DNA of 64,000 bases from Burkholderia sp. Nafp2/4-1b (GTDB lineage Bacteria; Pseudomonadota; Gammaproteobacteria; Burkholderiales; Burkholderiaceae). Positions 1 to 8,933 of the stretch are shown here, one piece after another. The translations under genes were made by a program, and so were the position numbers. The notes under the pieces are model-generated. The model was not told where the DNA came from and made no database searches. It saw only the letters and a program-made list of their open reading frames with translations. Position 1 is the stretch's first letter; each line of letters begins with the position of its first letter. The stretch is taken from assembly GCF_003635165.1 (NCBI RefSeq), contig NZ_ML058609.1, forward strand, positions 1 to 64,000. The letters run 5' to 3'.

Positions 1-78
1 CCCAGCCCAGCCCAGCCCAGCTCCAGCTCCAGCTCCAGCTCCAGCTCCAGCTCCAGCTCTAGCTCTAGCTCTAGCTCG
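1..78. repeat. Stacked short tandem repeats
   Basis: Three runs follow each other: about four copies of CCCAG, about six of CTCCAG, then about three of CTCTAG. The 6-bp units differ by one base, so the tract looks like slippage products that diverged. It lies immediately 3' of the DMT transporter on the minus strand and starts at the window edge, so its full length is unknown. No coding role is seen. Confidence 0.85.
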
Positions 79-84
79 CCCCGA

Positions 85-954
85 TCAGCGCCTTGCGAGC
101 ACGACACCCACCAGCGCGAGCGCAAAGCCGGCGAGCTGGACGGTCGCGAGCGTTTCGCCGAACAGCAGGTAACCCTGCAGCGCGGCGAGCGGCGGCGCGA
201 GGAACAGCAACGACGTCGCGCGCGCCGCGTTGCCGCGCCGCAGCATCCACATCAGCATCGTGACCGCGCCGCCGGACAGGAACACGACGCCCCACACGAG
301 CGAGATCCACAGCGCCGGCGCGCCGATCCAGCGCGTTTCGTGCAGCAGCACGACGAAGACGGCCGCGACGATCGCCGCGCCGAGGTTCTGCACGGCGACG
401 GCCGTGCGCAGGTCGTTCTGCGCGAGCTTGCCCTTCTGGTACAGCGAGCCGGCGGTGATCGAGCCGACCGACAGCACCGACACGGCGACGACGAACCACG
501 CGGGCGCGGCGCCCGGCGGCGGCGCGACGCCGCCCGCGACCTTCGGCGCGAGCACGAGGGCGACGCCGGCGAGCCCGAGCGCCATCCCGAGCCAGCCGCG
601 CGCGGGCAGCCGCTCGTTGAACAACGGCACGGCGAGCACGGCGGTGGCGAGCGGCTGCAGCGCGCCGAGCAAGGCCATCACGCCCGCGTTCAGCCCTTGC
701 GCGACGGCCCAGTAGCTGGCGCCGAGATAGACGCCTTGCAGCAGCGCGCCGGCGATCAGATGCCGCGGCCATTCGCGGCGGGCCGGCCACGGCGCGCGTG
801 CGACGAGCGCCACCGCGCCGAACAGCGCGGCCGTCCCCGCGAAGCGCGCGAGCAGGAACAGGTTCGGATCGGCGTAGGGCTTGATTGCCCGCGCGACGAT
901 GAAGCCGGTGGACCACAGCGCGACGAAAGCCGCGGCGACGAGCGAGGTAAACAT
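85..954 (-). CDS. DMT/EamA-family transporter
   Basis: The 289-residue protein is almost entirely hydrophobic, with about ten membrane segments arranged as two EamA-type halves. The first half begins at the N-terminal segment that carries an LWSTGFIVAR stretch. The second begins near residue 150 and ends in a glycine/alanine-rich helix. This is the usual size and layout of inner-membrane drug/metabolite exporters (RhaT/YdcZ/EamA group). The substrate cannot be read from the sequence. The ATG at 952-954 begins exactly at the first membrane helix. No clear ribosome binding site precedes it, so a start a few codons away is possible. It is transcribed alone; the neighbouring small gene is 334 bp upstream. 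Confidence 0.85.
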   Translation of the reverse strand: MFTSLVAAAFVALWSTGFIVARAIKPYADPNLFLLARFAGTAALFGAVALVARAPWPARREWPRHLIAGALLQGVYLGASYWAVAQGLNAGVMALLGALQPLATAVLAVPLFNERLPARGWLGMALGLAGVALVLAPKVAGGVAPPPGAAPAWFVVAVSVLSVGSITAGSLYQKGKLAQNDLRTAVAVQNLGAAIVAAVFVVLLHETRWIGAPALWISLVWGVVFLSGGAVTMLMWMLRRGNAARATSLLFLAPPLAALQGYLLFGETLATVQLAGFALALVGVVLARR

Positions 955-1288
955 GCGGAGCGGGCCGCGATACGGCCGGACGAATCGTGAAGTCGGTCAG
1001 TATCGGGCGAAGCGGTGCCGGCGTCTTGTCGGATTCTGCATTCGCTCACGGCGTGTGTGGAAGGCGTGCAGCGGCGATGCCCGGTGCGCTGCGTTCGCTG
1101 CTTTTGCTGCTTCGGCTCAACCGGCGGCAAGCGAGACAAGCGAGACAAGCGAGACAAGCGAGGCAGGCGGCGACCGCGTACGGAATGCATCGCGAGCGTG
1201 GCCGCGTACCGGCCGTTCGGATATCGGCGCACGGGTTGAACCGGCCACAGCATGACCGCGCGCCGTGGCGCGCGCCACGGAACGGAGT
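955..1288. other. Intergenic region with 9-bp tandem repeat
   Basis: Between the DMT gene and the next minus-strand gene there is no convincing coding frame. At 1131-1166 the 9-bp unit GCGAGACAA occurs three times, followed by a degenerate fourth copy (GCGAGGCAG). The repeat is in frame with short spurious ORFs that translate to repeated RDK or RQA triplets. No promoter or terminator is clear. Confidence 0.6.
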
Positions 1289-1474
1289 TCAGTCGAGCGA
1301 GAACGTGTCGAGCGGCTGGTTCGCGCGTGCGTCGGTCGCGAAGCGCGCGGCGAGCTGTTCATACAACCGGCGCGCCTCGTCGAGCGTCAGGTCGATCCAG
1401 TACGGATCGCCGGCGCCGTCGTTGAGTCGTTCCGGCGAAAACTGGATTTCGAGCACACTGCCTTTGCGATACAT
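1289..1474 (-). CDS. Small conserved-type hypothetical protein
   Basis: A 61-residue acidic soluble protein beginning MYRKGSVLEI. The open frame extends further upstream, but the ATG at 1472-1474 is preceded at good spacing by AAGGAG (plus-strand CTCCTT at 1483-1488), which decides the start. The sequence contains a W-I-D-L-T-L-D-E-A pattern and a predicted helix, with no membrane segment. I do not recognise a named family. It lies alone between the DMT exporter and the divergent DeoR-type regulator. Confidence 0.7.
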   Translation of the reverse strand: MYRKGSVLEIQFSPERLNDGAGDPYWIDLTLDEARRLYEQLAARFATDARANQPLDTFSLD

Positions 1475-1690
1475 TGCGCAAGCTCCTTGATGGTCTGTCG
1501 TTCGGCGAAGCGCAGAGTGTAGCAACCGCATGACGCACCGATTCGCGCGCATCGGGCAATACAGAATTTCGTGTTCGTGTACCGCGGGTGAACCGCGGCC
1601 GCCGCCCACCGCGCCGTCGTCAAATGGCGGTCAAACGGCCGTAATACAATGGTCGGCTTACCCATTACCACTCGCCTCGGGCGCATTGCG

Positions 1691-2449
1691 ATGCTGGCGG
1701 AACAACGTCATCAATACATTCTGTCGGAGCTTGGACGATCGGGTGCGCTGTCGGTCGCCGAACTCGTGCGCTCGCTGGACGTGTCGCGCGAGACCGTGCG
1801 GCGCGACCTGAACGCGCTTGCGGCGCGCGGCCTGCTCGTGATGACGCACGGCGGCGCGCTGGCGGCGGATCGCCGCGAGCCGAGCCTGTCCGAGCGTGAA
1901 GCGGCGAATGCCGAAGCGAAGCGCACGATCGGGCGGCGCGCGGCCGAATTCGTGCCCGACGACGCCTCGGTACTCATCGACTCGGGCAGCACGCCGCATG
2001 CGGTCGCGCTCGCGCTGGCCGACCGCCATCGGCTGTCGATCTACACGAATGACTGGCGCACCGCGTTCGTGCTCGCGCGGCGCAACGGCAATCGCGTGAC
2101 GCTGCTCGGCGGCGAACTGTCCGACGACGAGGACGCGACCTTCGGCCTCGACACGATCCAGCAACTCGCGCAATACCATGTCGATTTCGCATTCGTCGGC
2201 GCGGGCGGCATCACGGCCGACGGCGACTGCACCGACTACTCGCGGCTTGCCGCCGAAGTGCGCAGCCGGATGATCGCGGCGGCCGGCACGGCGATCATCG
2301 TCGCCGACCATTCGAAGTTCGGCCGCGTGACGCCGGTGCGGATCAACGGCACGGCGGCCGCGCGCTACCTCGTCACCGAACGCACGCCGGACAAGGCCGT
2401 GCGCCGCGCGCTGAGCGCACGCGGGATCGAACTGCTCGTGTGCGACTGA
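1691..2449 (+). CDS. DeoR-family transcriptional regulator
   Basis: A 252-residue protein, the normal length for the family. Residues about 1-55 form the DeoR winged helix-turn-helix, with the typical R-H-x-x-I-L-x-x-L opening and the VSRETVRRDL recognition helix, followed by THGGAL. Residues about 70-230 match the sugar-phosphate-sensing DeoRC domain (IDSGST, LLGGELS, VGAGGI, ADHSKFG). Such proteins usually repress sugar or nucleoside catabolic genes and are released by a phosphorylated intermediate. No obvious target operon lies beside it. The start was placed at the ATG that begins the canonical N-terminus; an upstream in-frame ATG at 1649 would add 14 atypical residues. Confidence 0.9.
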   Translation: MLAEQRHQYILSELGRSGALSVAELVRSLDVSRETVRRDLNALAARGLLVMTHGGALAADRREPSLSEREAANAEAKRTIGRRAAEFVPDDASVLIDSGSTPHAVALALADRHRLSIYTNDWRTAFVLARRNGNRVTLLGGELSDDEDATFGLDTIQQLAQYHVDFAFVGAGGITADGDCTDYSRLAAEVRSRMIAAAGTAIIVADHSKFGRVTPVRINGTAAARYLVTERTPDKAVRRALSARGIELLVCD

Positions 2450-2553
2450 CGCGGCGCCGACACACAACGTTCATCGAACGGTCATCGCGCGGGAAGAACC
2501 GCCGCCGACACTGACCCATTCTTCTCGACCGGCCGGCGCGCCAGGAGCAAAGA

Positions 2554-4377
2554 ATGACCGTCAGCGTACGCAGCTATCTTTCCCCGACCCTGGTCCTGCT
2601 GGCCTTCGACTGGCCCGATGCGGGTGCGCGCACCGACTTCCTCGGGTTCGCGATCCGGCGCACGCCGGGTTTCTGGTCGGCCGACGGCAGGACGCGCGCG
2701 CCGAACAGCTGGCTGCCGAACCGGCTCACATTCGATGGTCCGGCGGCCGATACGCAGGGCGATGCGCCGACCGATCAGGCGCCGATCCAGAAATTCATGT
2801 GGTGGGACGCACGCATCGATCCGCAGGATCGCGGTGCGTCGTTCCGCTACGACGTCTACCCGGTCGTCGGCACGCCGGCGAACCTGCAGGTGCTCGAGGC
2901 GCAAGCCGGCGTGTGCGACGTGGTGCTGCCCGCGCACATCGTCGACGGGGTCGGCACGTGGTTCAACCGCGCGGTGGTCAGTTCGCAGGCGTTCGCGAAG
3001 CAGGTAGCGGCGCTGGGCCTCGCGCCGAATGCGGCGCCGAGCGCGGCTCAGGCGCTGAAGCTGCGCACGTGGCTCGCGAACGACATGGAACAGGTGTTCG
3101 CGGAAATGCTCGGCCCCGCGTCGCGCGCGGTGTCGGCCGTCTATCACCTGACCGACCCGCTGTGGGCACTGCCCGCGTTCGAGGCATTCGGCCGCCAGCA
3201 CGGCGAGGCATCGCTCGCGATCGTCTACGACGCACACGCGACCGCGCGCAAGGGCAAGCCGGCGCTGCCGTCGCCGAACCAGCCGGCCGTCGACGCATTG
3301 CAAGGGCTGGCGACGCTGGCGCCGCGCGACCGGACGCACATCATGCACGACAAGTTCATCGTGACCGACACGGCCGACACTGCAGCGAACGCTGCGCCCA
3401 CGCGCGTGCTGACCGGTTCCGCGAACTTCACGACCGAAGGGCTGACGGAACAGGCGAATGTGCTGCACGCATTCGATTCGCCGGAACTCGCCGCGCTGTA
3501 CAACGCGCGTGCGCATGCGCTGGCCGCGAATCCGCCGATCGCGGAGACGGCGCGGCTGTCGCCAGGCTGGTCGGCGCCGCTGACGGTCGGTAGCGCGCAG
3601 GTGCGCGTCGCGTTTTCGCCGGAGCCGGCCGGGCAGCGCACGGAAATCGATACGATCGTCGCCGCGATCGCGGCCGCACAGCATTCGGTGTCGTTCTGCC
3701 TGTTCATGCCGACCGACGCGGCGCTGCGCGACGCATGCTTCGCCGCCGGCGACCGCGGCCTGATGATGTTCGGCCTGGTGAACCGCATCAACGTCGGCAG
3801 CGCGACGAAGGCCGATGCCGCGCGGCACGACGGCCAGTCGCTCGACGCGGCGACGCTCGCGAACCTCGAGCTGTACCACCGCCAGCGCGATCGTCGCGAC
3901 GTGATCGATGCCGCGTATTTCTCGCCGGCAACGGTGCCGCAGGGTTTCGAGCCGGAGCTGCGCCTCTTTCCGGGCGAGCCGGCGCCGGCCTATCCGCCGG
4001 TCGTGATCCATCACAAGTTCATCGTGATCGATGCGGAAGGCGCGAACCCGATCGTCTATACGGGTTCCGCGAACATGAGCCGCAATTCCGAGCAGTACAA
4101 CGACGAGAACCTGCTCGAGATCCGTGATACGCGGATCGCCGCGATCTATCTCGCGGAATTCCTGCGGCTCTACGAGCACTACCGCGCACGGGCGCTGTCG
4201 ATCGAGACGAAGCAGCGAGGCGCCGGTTCGCATCGGCAACTCGCGCTCGCGCCGGATGCGAGCTGGGCGAAGAAGTACTACGTGGCGGGCAGCCCGGAAG
4301 AGAAGGCGCGGATCGCACTGGCGTCGAGCGTGCCGGCCGACGCGATGGTCACGGCCGCCCGGCGTCGAGTGGCTTGA
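2554..4377 (+). CDS. Phospholipase D-like domain protein
   Basis: The 607-residue protein has two complete HKD catalytic motifs: H265-x-K267-x4-D272, followed by TGSANFT, and H486-x-K488-x4-D493, followed by TGSANMS. Each is the active half-site of a PLD/nuclease-superfamily phosphodiesterase, and the two halves normally pair in one enzyme. No signal peptide is seen. The ATG at 2554 is well supported by AGGAG at 2543-2547. The substrate (phospholipid, nucleic acid or other phosphodiester) cannot be read. The gene stands alone between a DeoR regulator and a convergent TetR gene. There is no adjacent VgrG or PAAR gene to suggest type VI export. Confidence 0.88.
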   Translation: MTVSVRSYLSPTLVLLAFDWPDAGARTDFLGFAIRRTPGFWSADGRTRAPNSWLPNRLTFDGPAADTQGDAPTDQAPIQKFMWWDARIDPQDRGASFRYDVYPVVGTPANLQVLEAQAGVCDVVLPAHIVDGVGTWFNRAVVSSQAFAKQVAALGLAPNAAPSAAQALKLRTWLANDMEQVFAEMLGPASRAVSAVYHLTDPLWALPAFEAFGRQHGEASLAIVYDAHATARKGKPALPSPNQPAVDALQGLATLAPRDRTHIMHDKFIVTDTADTAANAAPTRVLTGSANFTTEGLTEQANVLHAFDSPELAALYNARAHALAANPPIAETARLSPGWSAPLTVGSAQVRVAFSPEPAGQRTEIDTIVAAIAAAQHSVSFCLFMPTDAALRDACFAAGDRGLMMFGLVNRINVGSATKADAARHDGQSLDAATLANLELYHRQRDRRDVIDAAYFSPATVPQGFEPELRLFPGEPAPAYPPVVIHHKFIVIDAEGANPIVYTGSANMSRNSEQYNDENLLEIRDTRIAAIYLAEFLRLYEHYRARALSIETKQRGAGSHRQLALAPDASWAKKYYVAGSPEEKARIALASSVPADAMVTAARRRVA

Positions 4378-4501
4378 GCGGACGGACGCCGCGTGCATCC
4401 GGCTCATGCCCGTTGCACGCGGTGCGGTGTCGTTCGGGACATGTGCCGGACGGCGAGTTCATCGCTCGCCAGCCGGCCTTCGGTGGAATGGTGCCGTGGG
4501 C

Positions 4502-5176
4502 TTATGCGGCGACGTAGCGCAGCACGGAGTCGGCGATCGTCTCGCGATGCCGCGCGCGCAGGCGCGGCGCCGACGGATCGCGGCCGAACGCGGCACCGAA
4601 CGTATAGCGGTTCGATACGCGATGGAAGCAGAACGAGCTGATCAGCAGGTGCAGGTCGAACGCGTCGATGTCCTTGCGGAACGCGCCGCTCGCCGCACCG
4701 CGCTCGAGCAGTTCCTCGAGCGTCTTGATGATGCTGACGTTGCGGTTCTTGAACGACTTCAGTTGTTCGAGATACTTCGCGCCGTGGATGTTCTCGATCG
4801 ACACGAGGCGGACGAAGTCGCGATGCTTGTCGTGATAGTCGAACGTGAATTCGACGAGCCGTCGCATGCCTTCGCGCGGCTCCATGTCGCCGACGTGCAG
4901 TTCCTGCTCGAGTTCGCGGATGTCGCCGTACACCTTCTCCAGCACGGCCTCGTACAGGCCTTCCTTGCTTTCGAAGTAGTAGTAGAGCATCCGCTTCGTC
5001 GTGTTGGTACGCTCGGCGATCGCGTCGACGCGCGCACCGGCGAGGCCCATCGCGGAAAATTCCTGCGTGGCGACGTCGAGGATGTTGCGCTTGGTTTGCT
5101 CGGGATCGTATTTGCGCCGCGCATCGGTCGCAAGCGCGCGGCTTTCGGACGTGGCGGCCTTGCTTCCAGCTTTCAT
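4502..5176 (-). CDS. TetR-family transcriptional regulator
   Basis: With the ATG at 5174-5176 this is 224 residues. Residues about 20-70 hold the TetR helix-turn-helix: TKRNILDVATQEF, then a recognition part with TNTTKRMLYYYFESKEGLY. The remaining all-helical part is the ligand/dimerisation domain. An alternative in-frame ATG at 5224 would add 16 residues; neither start has a strong Shine-Dalgarno site. The FAD-oxidase gene ends about 120 bp upstream on the same strand, so regulation of the adjacent amino-acid catabolic genes is possible but unproven. Confidence 0.88.
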   Translation of the reverse strand: MKAGSKAATSESRALATDARRKYDPEQTKRNILDVATQEFSAMGLAGARVDAIAERTNTTKRMLYYYFESKEGLYEAVLEKVYGDIRELEQELHVGDMEPREGMRRLVEFTFDYHDKHRDFVRLVSIENIHGAKYLEQLKSFKNRNVSIIKTLEELLERGAASGAFRKDIDAFDLHLLISSFCFHRVSNRYTFGAAFGRDPSAPRLRARHRETIADSVLRYVAA

Positions 5177-5294
5177 GTGACTTTGTTGTGGGTTCGCGGC
5201 GGCATGGAGAAACCATTCTAGCATGCGGGAAATCCCCGCCCGGCCGACCTTCCGCTCTAATCGGCCGCGCGGTTTCGACTGCTGTCCGTGTCGC

Positions 5295-6563
5295 TCAGCG
5301 CCGGCACGACGCGAGCGCGTCGCGGGCCTGGTATGCGGTGTACGTGAGTTGCGCGGCCGCGAGGCCTGCAAGCCCGAACGTACGCGTGAGCCCGAACGCG
5401 GCGAAGCCTTCCGGCACGGGTCGTTCGCCCGCCAGCGCGGCGGCGAGCGCTTCGCCGGCGACGGTGGTCGGCGCCATCCCGTGGCCGCCGAACGCGATCG
5501 CGTGCCACACGCCGTCCGCATCGCGGCCGATCTGCGGCATCTTGTGCCGCGCATAGCTCATCAGCCCGCCCCACGCATAGTCGACCTTCACGCCGTCGAG
5601 CTGCGGATATACGCGCAGCAGGTCGCGTCGCAGCAAGCGGGCGATCGCGTCTGGGCCGCGGTCGAGCACCGAGATGCGGCCGCCCCACAGGATCCGCGTG
5701 TCCTTCAGCGGACGGTAGTAGTCGAACGCGAAGCGGGTATCGTAGATCGCGTACGGCGCATCGATCGCATCCGGCAGCCGCGTGCCGAGCGGTTCGGTCG
5801 CGATCACGTAGGTCGCGATCGGCAGCACCGCGCGCTCGATGCGCGGCGACACGCCGCGCGCATAGCCGCCGCCCGCGAACACGACGTCCTTCGCGCGCAC
5901 CGTGCCCTGCGCCGTGCGCACGACGTAGCCGGCGCCTTCGCGTGCGATGCCGAGCGCGGCCGAGCGTTCGTACACGCGTGCGCCGCCGCGCGACGCGGCC
6001 GCGGCCACGCCGAGCACGTACTTGAGCGGATGGAAGTGGAACGCGTTCGGCTCGAACAGGCCGCCGTAATAGCGCTGCGTCTTGAGCCGCGCGCGCAGCG
6101 CGTCGGTTGCGACCGGTTCCCAGTCGACGTTGAATTCCTGCTTCATCAGCGTGCGCACGCCGTCGAGCCGCGACGGATCGTCGAACCAGTTCGCGAGCAT
6201 CACGCCTTCGTCGACGATGTCGCAGTCGATGCCGTAGCGGGCGATCCGCGCGCGGATCAGGTCGACCGCATCGACGGTGAGGCGATACAGCCGGCGGCCT
6301 TCGTCGCGGCCGAGCGTGCGCAGCAGATCCGCGTTGTCGAGGCTGTAGCCGCCGAACACGAAGCCGCCGTTGCGGCCCGACGCGCCGAAGCCGACCCGTT
6401 CGCCGTCGAGCACGACGACATCGTGCACGCCGCGCTCGACGAGGCCGAGTGCCGTGCAAAGGCCGGCGAGGCCACCGCCGACGATGCAGACCTGCGTGTC
6501 AATCGTGCCGGTCAGTTGCGGGTAGGGCTGGCGGGTAACGGTGGCTTCGTAGAAGTTCTGCAT
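5295..6563 (-). CDS. amaA: FAD-dependent amine/imino-acid oxidase (AmaA type)
   Basis: The 422-residue protein belongs to the DAO/DadA-like family. The N-terminal Rossmann motif reads CIVGGGLAGLCTA at about residues 27-40, an acidic strand end follows, then GFGASGRNGGF. The C-terminal FAD-contact stretch contains AFGGHGMAPT. Proteins of this kind include gamma-glutamylputrescine oxidase and L-pipecolate oxidase. The neighbours are a lysine-type permease and an ALDH resembling L-aminoadipate-semialdehyde dehydrogenase, which matches the amaA-amaB pairing known in Pseudomonas putida. I therefore favour L-pipecolate oxidation to delta-1-piperideine-6-carboxylate. The gene symbol is an inference from family plus context; putrescine or sarcosine oxidation remain possible. 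Confidence 0.72.
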   Translation of the reverse strand: MQNFYEATVTRQPYPQLTGTIDTQVCIVGGGLAGLCTALGLVERGVHDVVVLDGERVGFGASGRNGGFVFGGYSLDNADLLRTLGRDEGRRLYRLTVDAVDLIRARIARYGIDCDIVDEGVMLANWFDDPSRLDGVRTLMKQEFNVDWEPVATDALRARLKTQRYYGGLFEPNAFHFHPLKYVLGVAAAASRGGARVYERSAALGIAREGAGYVVRTAQGTVRAKDVVFAGGGYARGVSPRIERAVLPIATYVIATEPLGTRLPDAIDAPYAIYDTRFAFDYYRPLKDTRILWGGRISVLDRGPDAIARLLRRDLLRVYPQLDGVKVDYAWGGLMSYARHKMPQIGRDADGVWHAIAFGGHGMAPTTVAGEALAAALAGERPVPEGFAAFGLTRTFGLAGLAAAQLTYTAYQARDALASCRR

Positions 6564-6697
6564 GCGGGTTCGGTGACTCGTAACGACGAAAAAACGGGCG
6601 GCGCGCGTCGATCTTGCCTGAACGCGCGCGCCGCGTCGAATGGGGTTTTCTTTGCAGCGGTCGCCGGGTTGGGGCGGCTTGCGCTGCGCGACGGGCG

Positions 6698-8278
6698 TCA
6701 GGCGCCCGGCGTCGGGTTGGCCGGGCTGGTGATGTAGGCCGGATAGCCGGCGTCGGCCTGTTCGGTAGCGTCGGGCGTTGCGTTGCGCTCGATCCACGGC
6801 GCGATTTCCATGTCCTCGTAGCGCACCAGCCGGCATTTGCGCACCAGCGCGTAGCCGAGCCAGATCGCGAGGAAGAACGGCAGCCCGATGTAGGTCGCGG
6901 CGATGCCGGCCCAGTCGATCTTGTCCGCGAGGAACGCCTGGTAGTCCTGGCCGAGCGCGACGATGGCGCACAACGCGAACGCGAACAGCGGGCCGAACGG
7001 GAACCACTTCGACCGGTACGGCAGTTGTTCGAGCCGGTAGCCCTGCTTCAGGAAGCCCTTGCGGAAGCGGTAGTGGCTGACCGCGATGCCGAGCCACGTG
7101 ATGAAGCCGGCCATGCCCGACGTGTTGAGCAGCCACAGGTAGACGGTTTTGTCGCCATACAGCGACGTGAGGAAGCACAGTGCGCCGACGGCGGTCGTCG
7201 CATACAGCGCGTTGCGCGGCACGCCGCCCGGCGACACCTTCGCGAACAGCTTCGGCGCGCGGCCTTCGACCGCGAGGTTGTAGAGCATCCGCGTCGACGC
7301 GTACATGCCCGAGTTGCCGGCCGACAGCACGGCGGTCAGGATCACCGCGTTCATCACGCCGGCCGCGAACGCGAGGCCCGCGTGGCGGAACACCAGCGTG
7401 AACGGGCTCACGCCGATGTCGGTCACGTCGCTTTTCAGCAGGCTCGGGTCGGTGTACGGAACCAGCACGCCGATCACGAAGATCGCGAACACGTAGAACA
7501 GCAGGATGCGCCAGAAGATCTGGCTGACCGCGCGCGGGATCGTCGTGCGCGGGTTCTCCGATTCGCCGGCCGCGACGCCGATCATTTCGGTGCCCTGGAA
7601 CGAGAAGCCCGCGATCATCGCGACGCCGAGCATGGTTGCCCAGCCGCCGGCGAACGGCGCGTCGCCGATCGTGAGGTTGCTCCAGCCGGCGCTCGGGCCG
7701 CCCTGCATGATCCCGAAGATCATCAGCAGGCCGACGCCGACGAACGCGAGCACCGTCAGCACCTTGATCAGCGCGAACCAGTATTCGGCTTCTCCAAAGC
7801 CGCGCACCGACAGCGCATTGAGCGCGAAGATCAGCGTGAGGAAGATCGCACTCCACCAGACGCCCGGCACGTGCGGGAACCAGTAGTTCATCACGAGCTG
7901 CGCGGCGACGAGTTCCACCGCGAGCGTCACGGCCCAGCTGTACCAGTAGTTCCAGCCCAGCGCGAAGCCGAAGCCTTCGTCGACGAATTTCGAGCCGTAG
8001 GTCGCGAACGAGCCCGATACCGGCATGAACGCGGCCATTTCGCCGAGGCTCGTCATCAGGAAATAGACCATCAGGCCGATCATCATGTACGCGAGCATCG
8101 CGCCACCGGGGCCGGCCTGCGAGATCGACGCGCCGGACGCGACGAACAGGCCCGTGCCGATCGAGCCGCCGATCGCGATCATTCGCAGATGGCGCGCCTG
8201 CAGGCTGCGGTGAAGGGACGGCTTCGCGGGCGGCGAGCCGGACGGACGGGGCGAGTCGGTGCGGGCATCTGAATGCAT
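6698..8278 (-). CDS. Amino-acid permease, APC family (LysP-like)
   Basis: The 526-residue protein has about 12 hydrophobic segments. Its start region contains the AAT-family signature (LHRSLQARHLRMIAIGGSIG, then TGLFVASG). The GGSIGTGL consensus and a GFSFQGTE segment in TM6 are typical of basic or aromatic amino-acid proton symporters such as LysP. The start is the ATG at 8276-8278, because the open frame upstream is low-complexity shadow sequence. The oxidase gene follows 134 bp downstream on the same strand, and the aldehyde dehydrogenase is divergent, so uptake of lysine or pipecolate for catabolism is likely. Confidence 0.87.
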   Translation of the reverse strand: MHSDARTDSPRPSGSPPAKPSLHRSLQARHLRMIAIGGSIGTGLFVASGASISQAGPGGAMLAYMMIGLMVYFLMTSLGEMAAFMPVSGSFATYGSKFVDEGFGFALGWNYWYSWAVTLAVELVAAQLVMNYWFPHVPGVWWSAIFLTLIFALNALSVRGFGEAEYWFALIKVLTVLAFVGVGLLMIFGIMQGGPSAGWSNLTIGDAPFAGGWATMLGVAMIAGFSFQGTEMIGVAAGESENPRTTIPRAVSQIFWRILLFYVFAIFVIGVLVPYTDPSLLKSDVTDIGVSPFTLVFRHAGLAFAAGVMNAVILTAVLSAGNSGMYASTRMLYNLAVEGRAPKLFAKVSPGGVPRNALYATTAVGALCFLTSLYGDKTVYLWLLNTSGMAGFITWLGIAVSHYRFRKGFLKQGYRLEQLPYRSKWFPFGPLFAFALCAIVALGQDYQAFLADKIDWAGIAATYIGLPFFLAIWLGYALVRKCRLVRYEDMEIAPWIERNATPDATEQADAGYPAYITSPANPTPGA

Positions 8279-8933
8279 GGCGGGTGCTGGGCGCTGTCTC
8301 CGGGATTGTTTTTTGGCTACGAAGTGCGACGCGTCGCCGGCCGCGCAGCGGTGGTGCCAGCGGGACCGATCTGGATCGGTCGGGCCGCGGTCGGTCGGGC
8401 CGCGATCGGTCGCGCCGCGATGCGTGTCGCCTTCGTCTGTCCTGCGGCCGCTGCGGGCGGCCGTCGGTGGGCCGGGTGCGGTGCACCTCGACGTGGCCCC
8501 GATTGTGGGTGCGCGCCGCGGGGCCGGCAAACGATTTTTCCGCACAGGGTGATGCAGCTTTGTCATCAAGTGGGAGCACGGCCGCACACGCCACGGTGGC
8601 CCGGCTACCGGCCATGGATACGTCCCATACTCGCGTCGAACCAGGCGGACTCGTCCGGCCCGGTTGTTGCGTTTTCGGAATGAAGTCGTGAGTTAATATC
8701 AATAGCGGCCCGGCTTGTGGCCACCGACAATGTGTCTCATGGATCGTGCCTTGCGAGGCGGGTGCGCGCCGTCCGGCCGGGCTTCCGGCGGCGGCGCGGC
8801 GCGATGCGCCGTGCGGCGCACCGGGCCTGCCGCGCTGCGCATCCGCTTGCACAGGGCGCGCTAACGCGCTCCAATCGAATCACGCGGGCGGCGTCGCCGC
8901 CGCACCGATTAATCTGTCCCTGAAGAGGAAGTG
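8279..8933. other. Divergent intergenic region with 15-bp repeats
   Basis: This 655-bp region separates the permease and aldehyde-dehydrogenase genes and must contain both promoters. At 8374-8418 a 15-bp unit (GATCGGTCGGGCCGC) is repeated three times with single-base differences. Short ORFs through it translate to G-R-A repeats and are not convincing genes. A 58-bp stretch around 8680-8700 is locally AT-rich and is a plausible promoter site. I do not see a recognisable riboswitch fold. Confidence 0.55.

Noticed and set aside
2482..4407. 641-codon minus-strand ORF opposite the PLD-like gene
   Set aside because: Arginine/histidine-rich with no domain; the plus strand carries two HKD motifs and a good ribosome site. 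High GC makes long antisense frames common.
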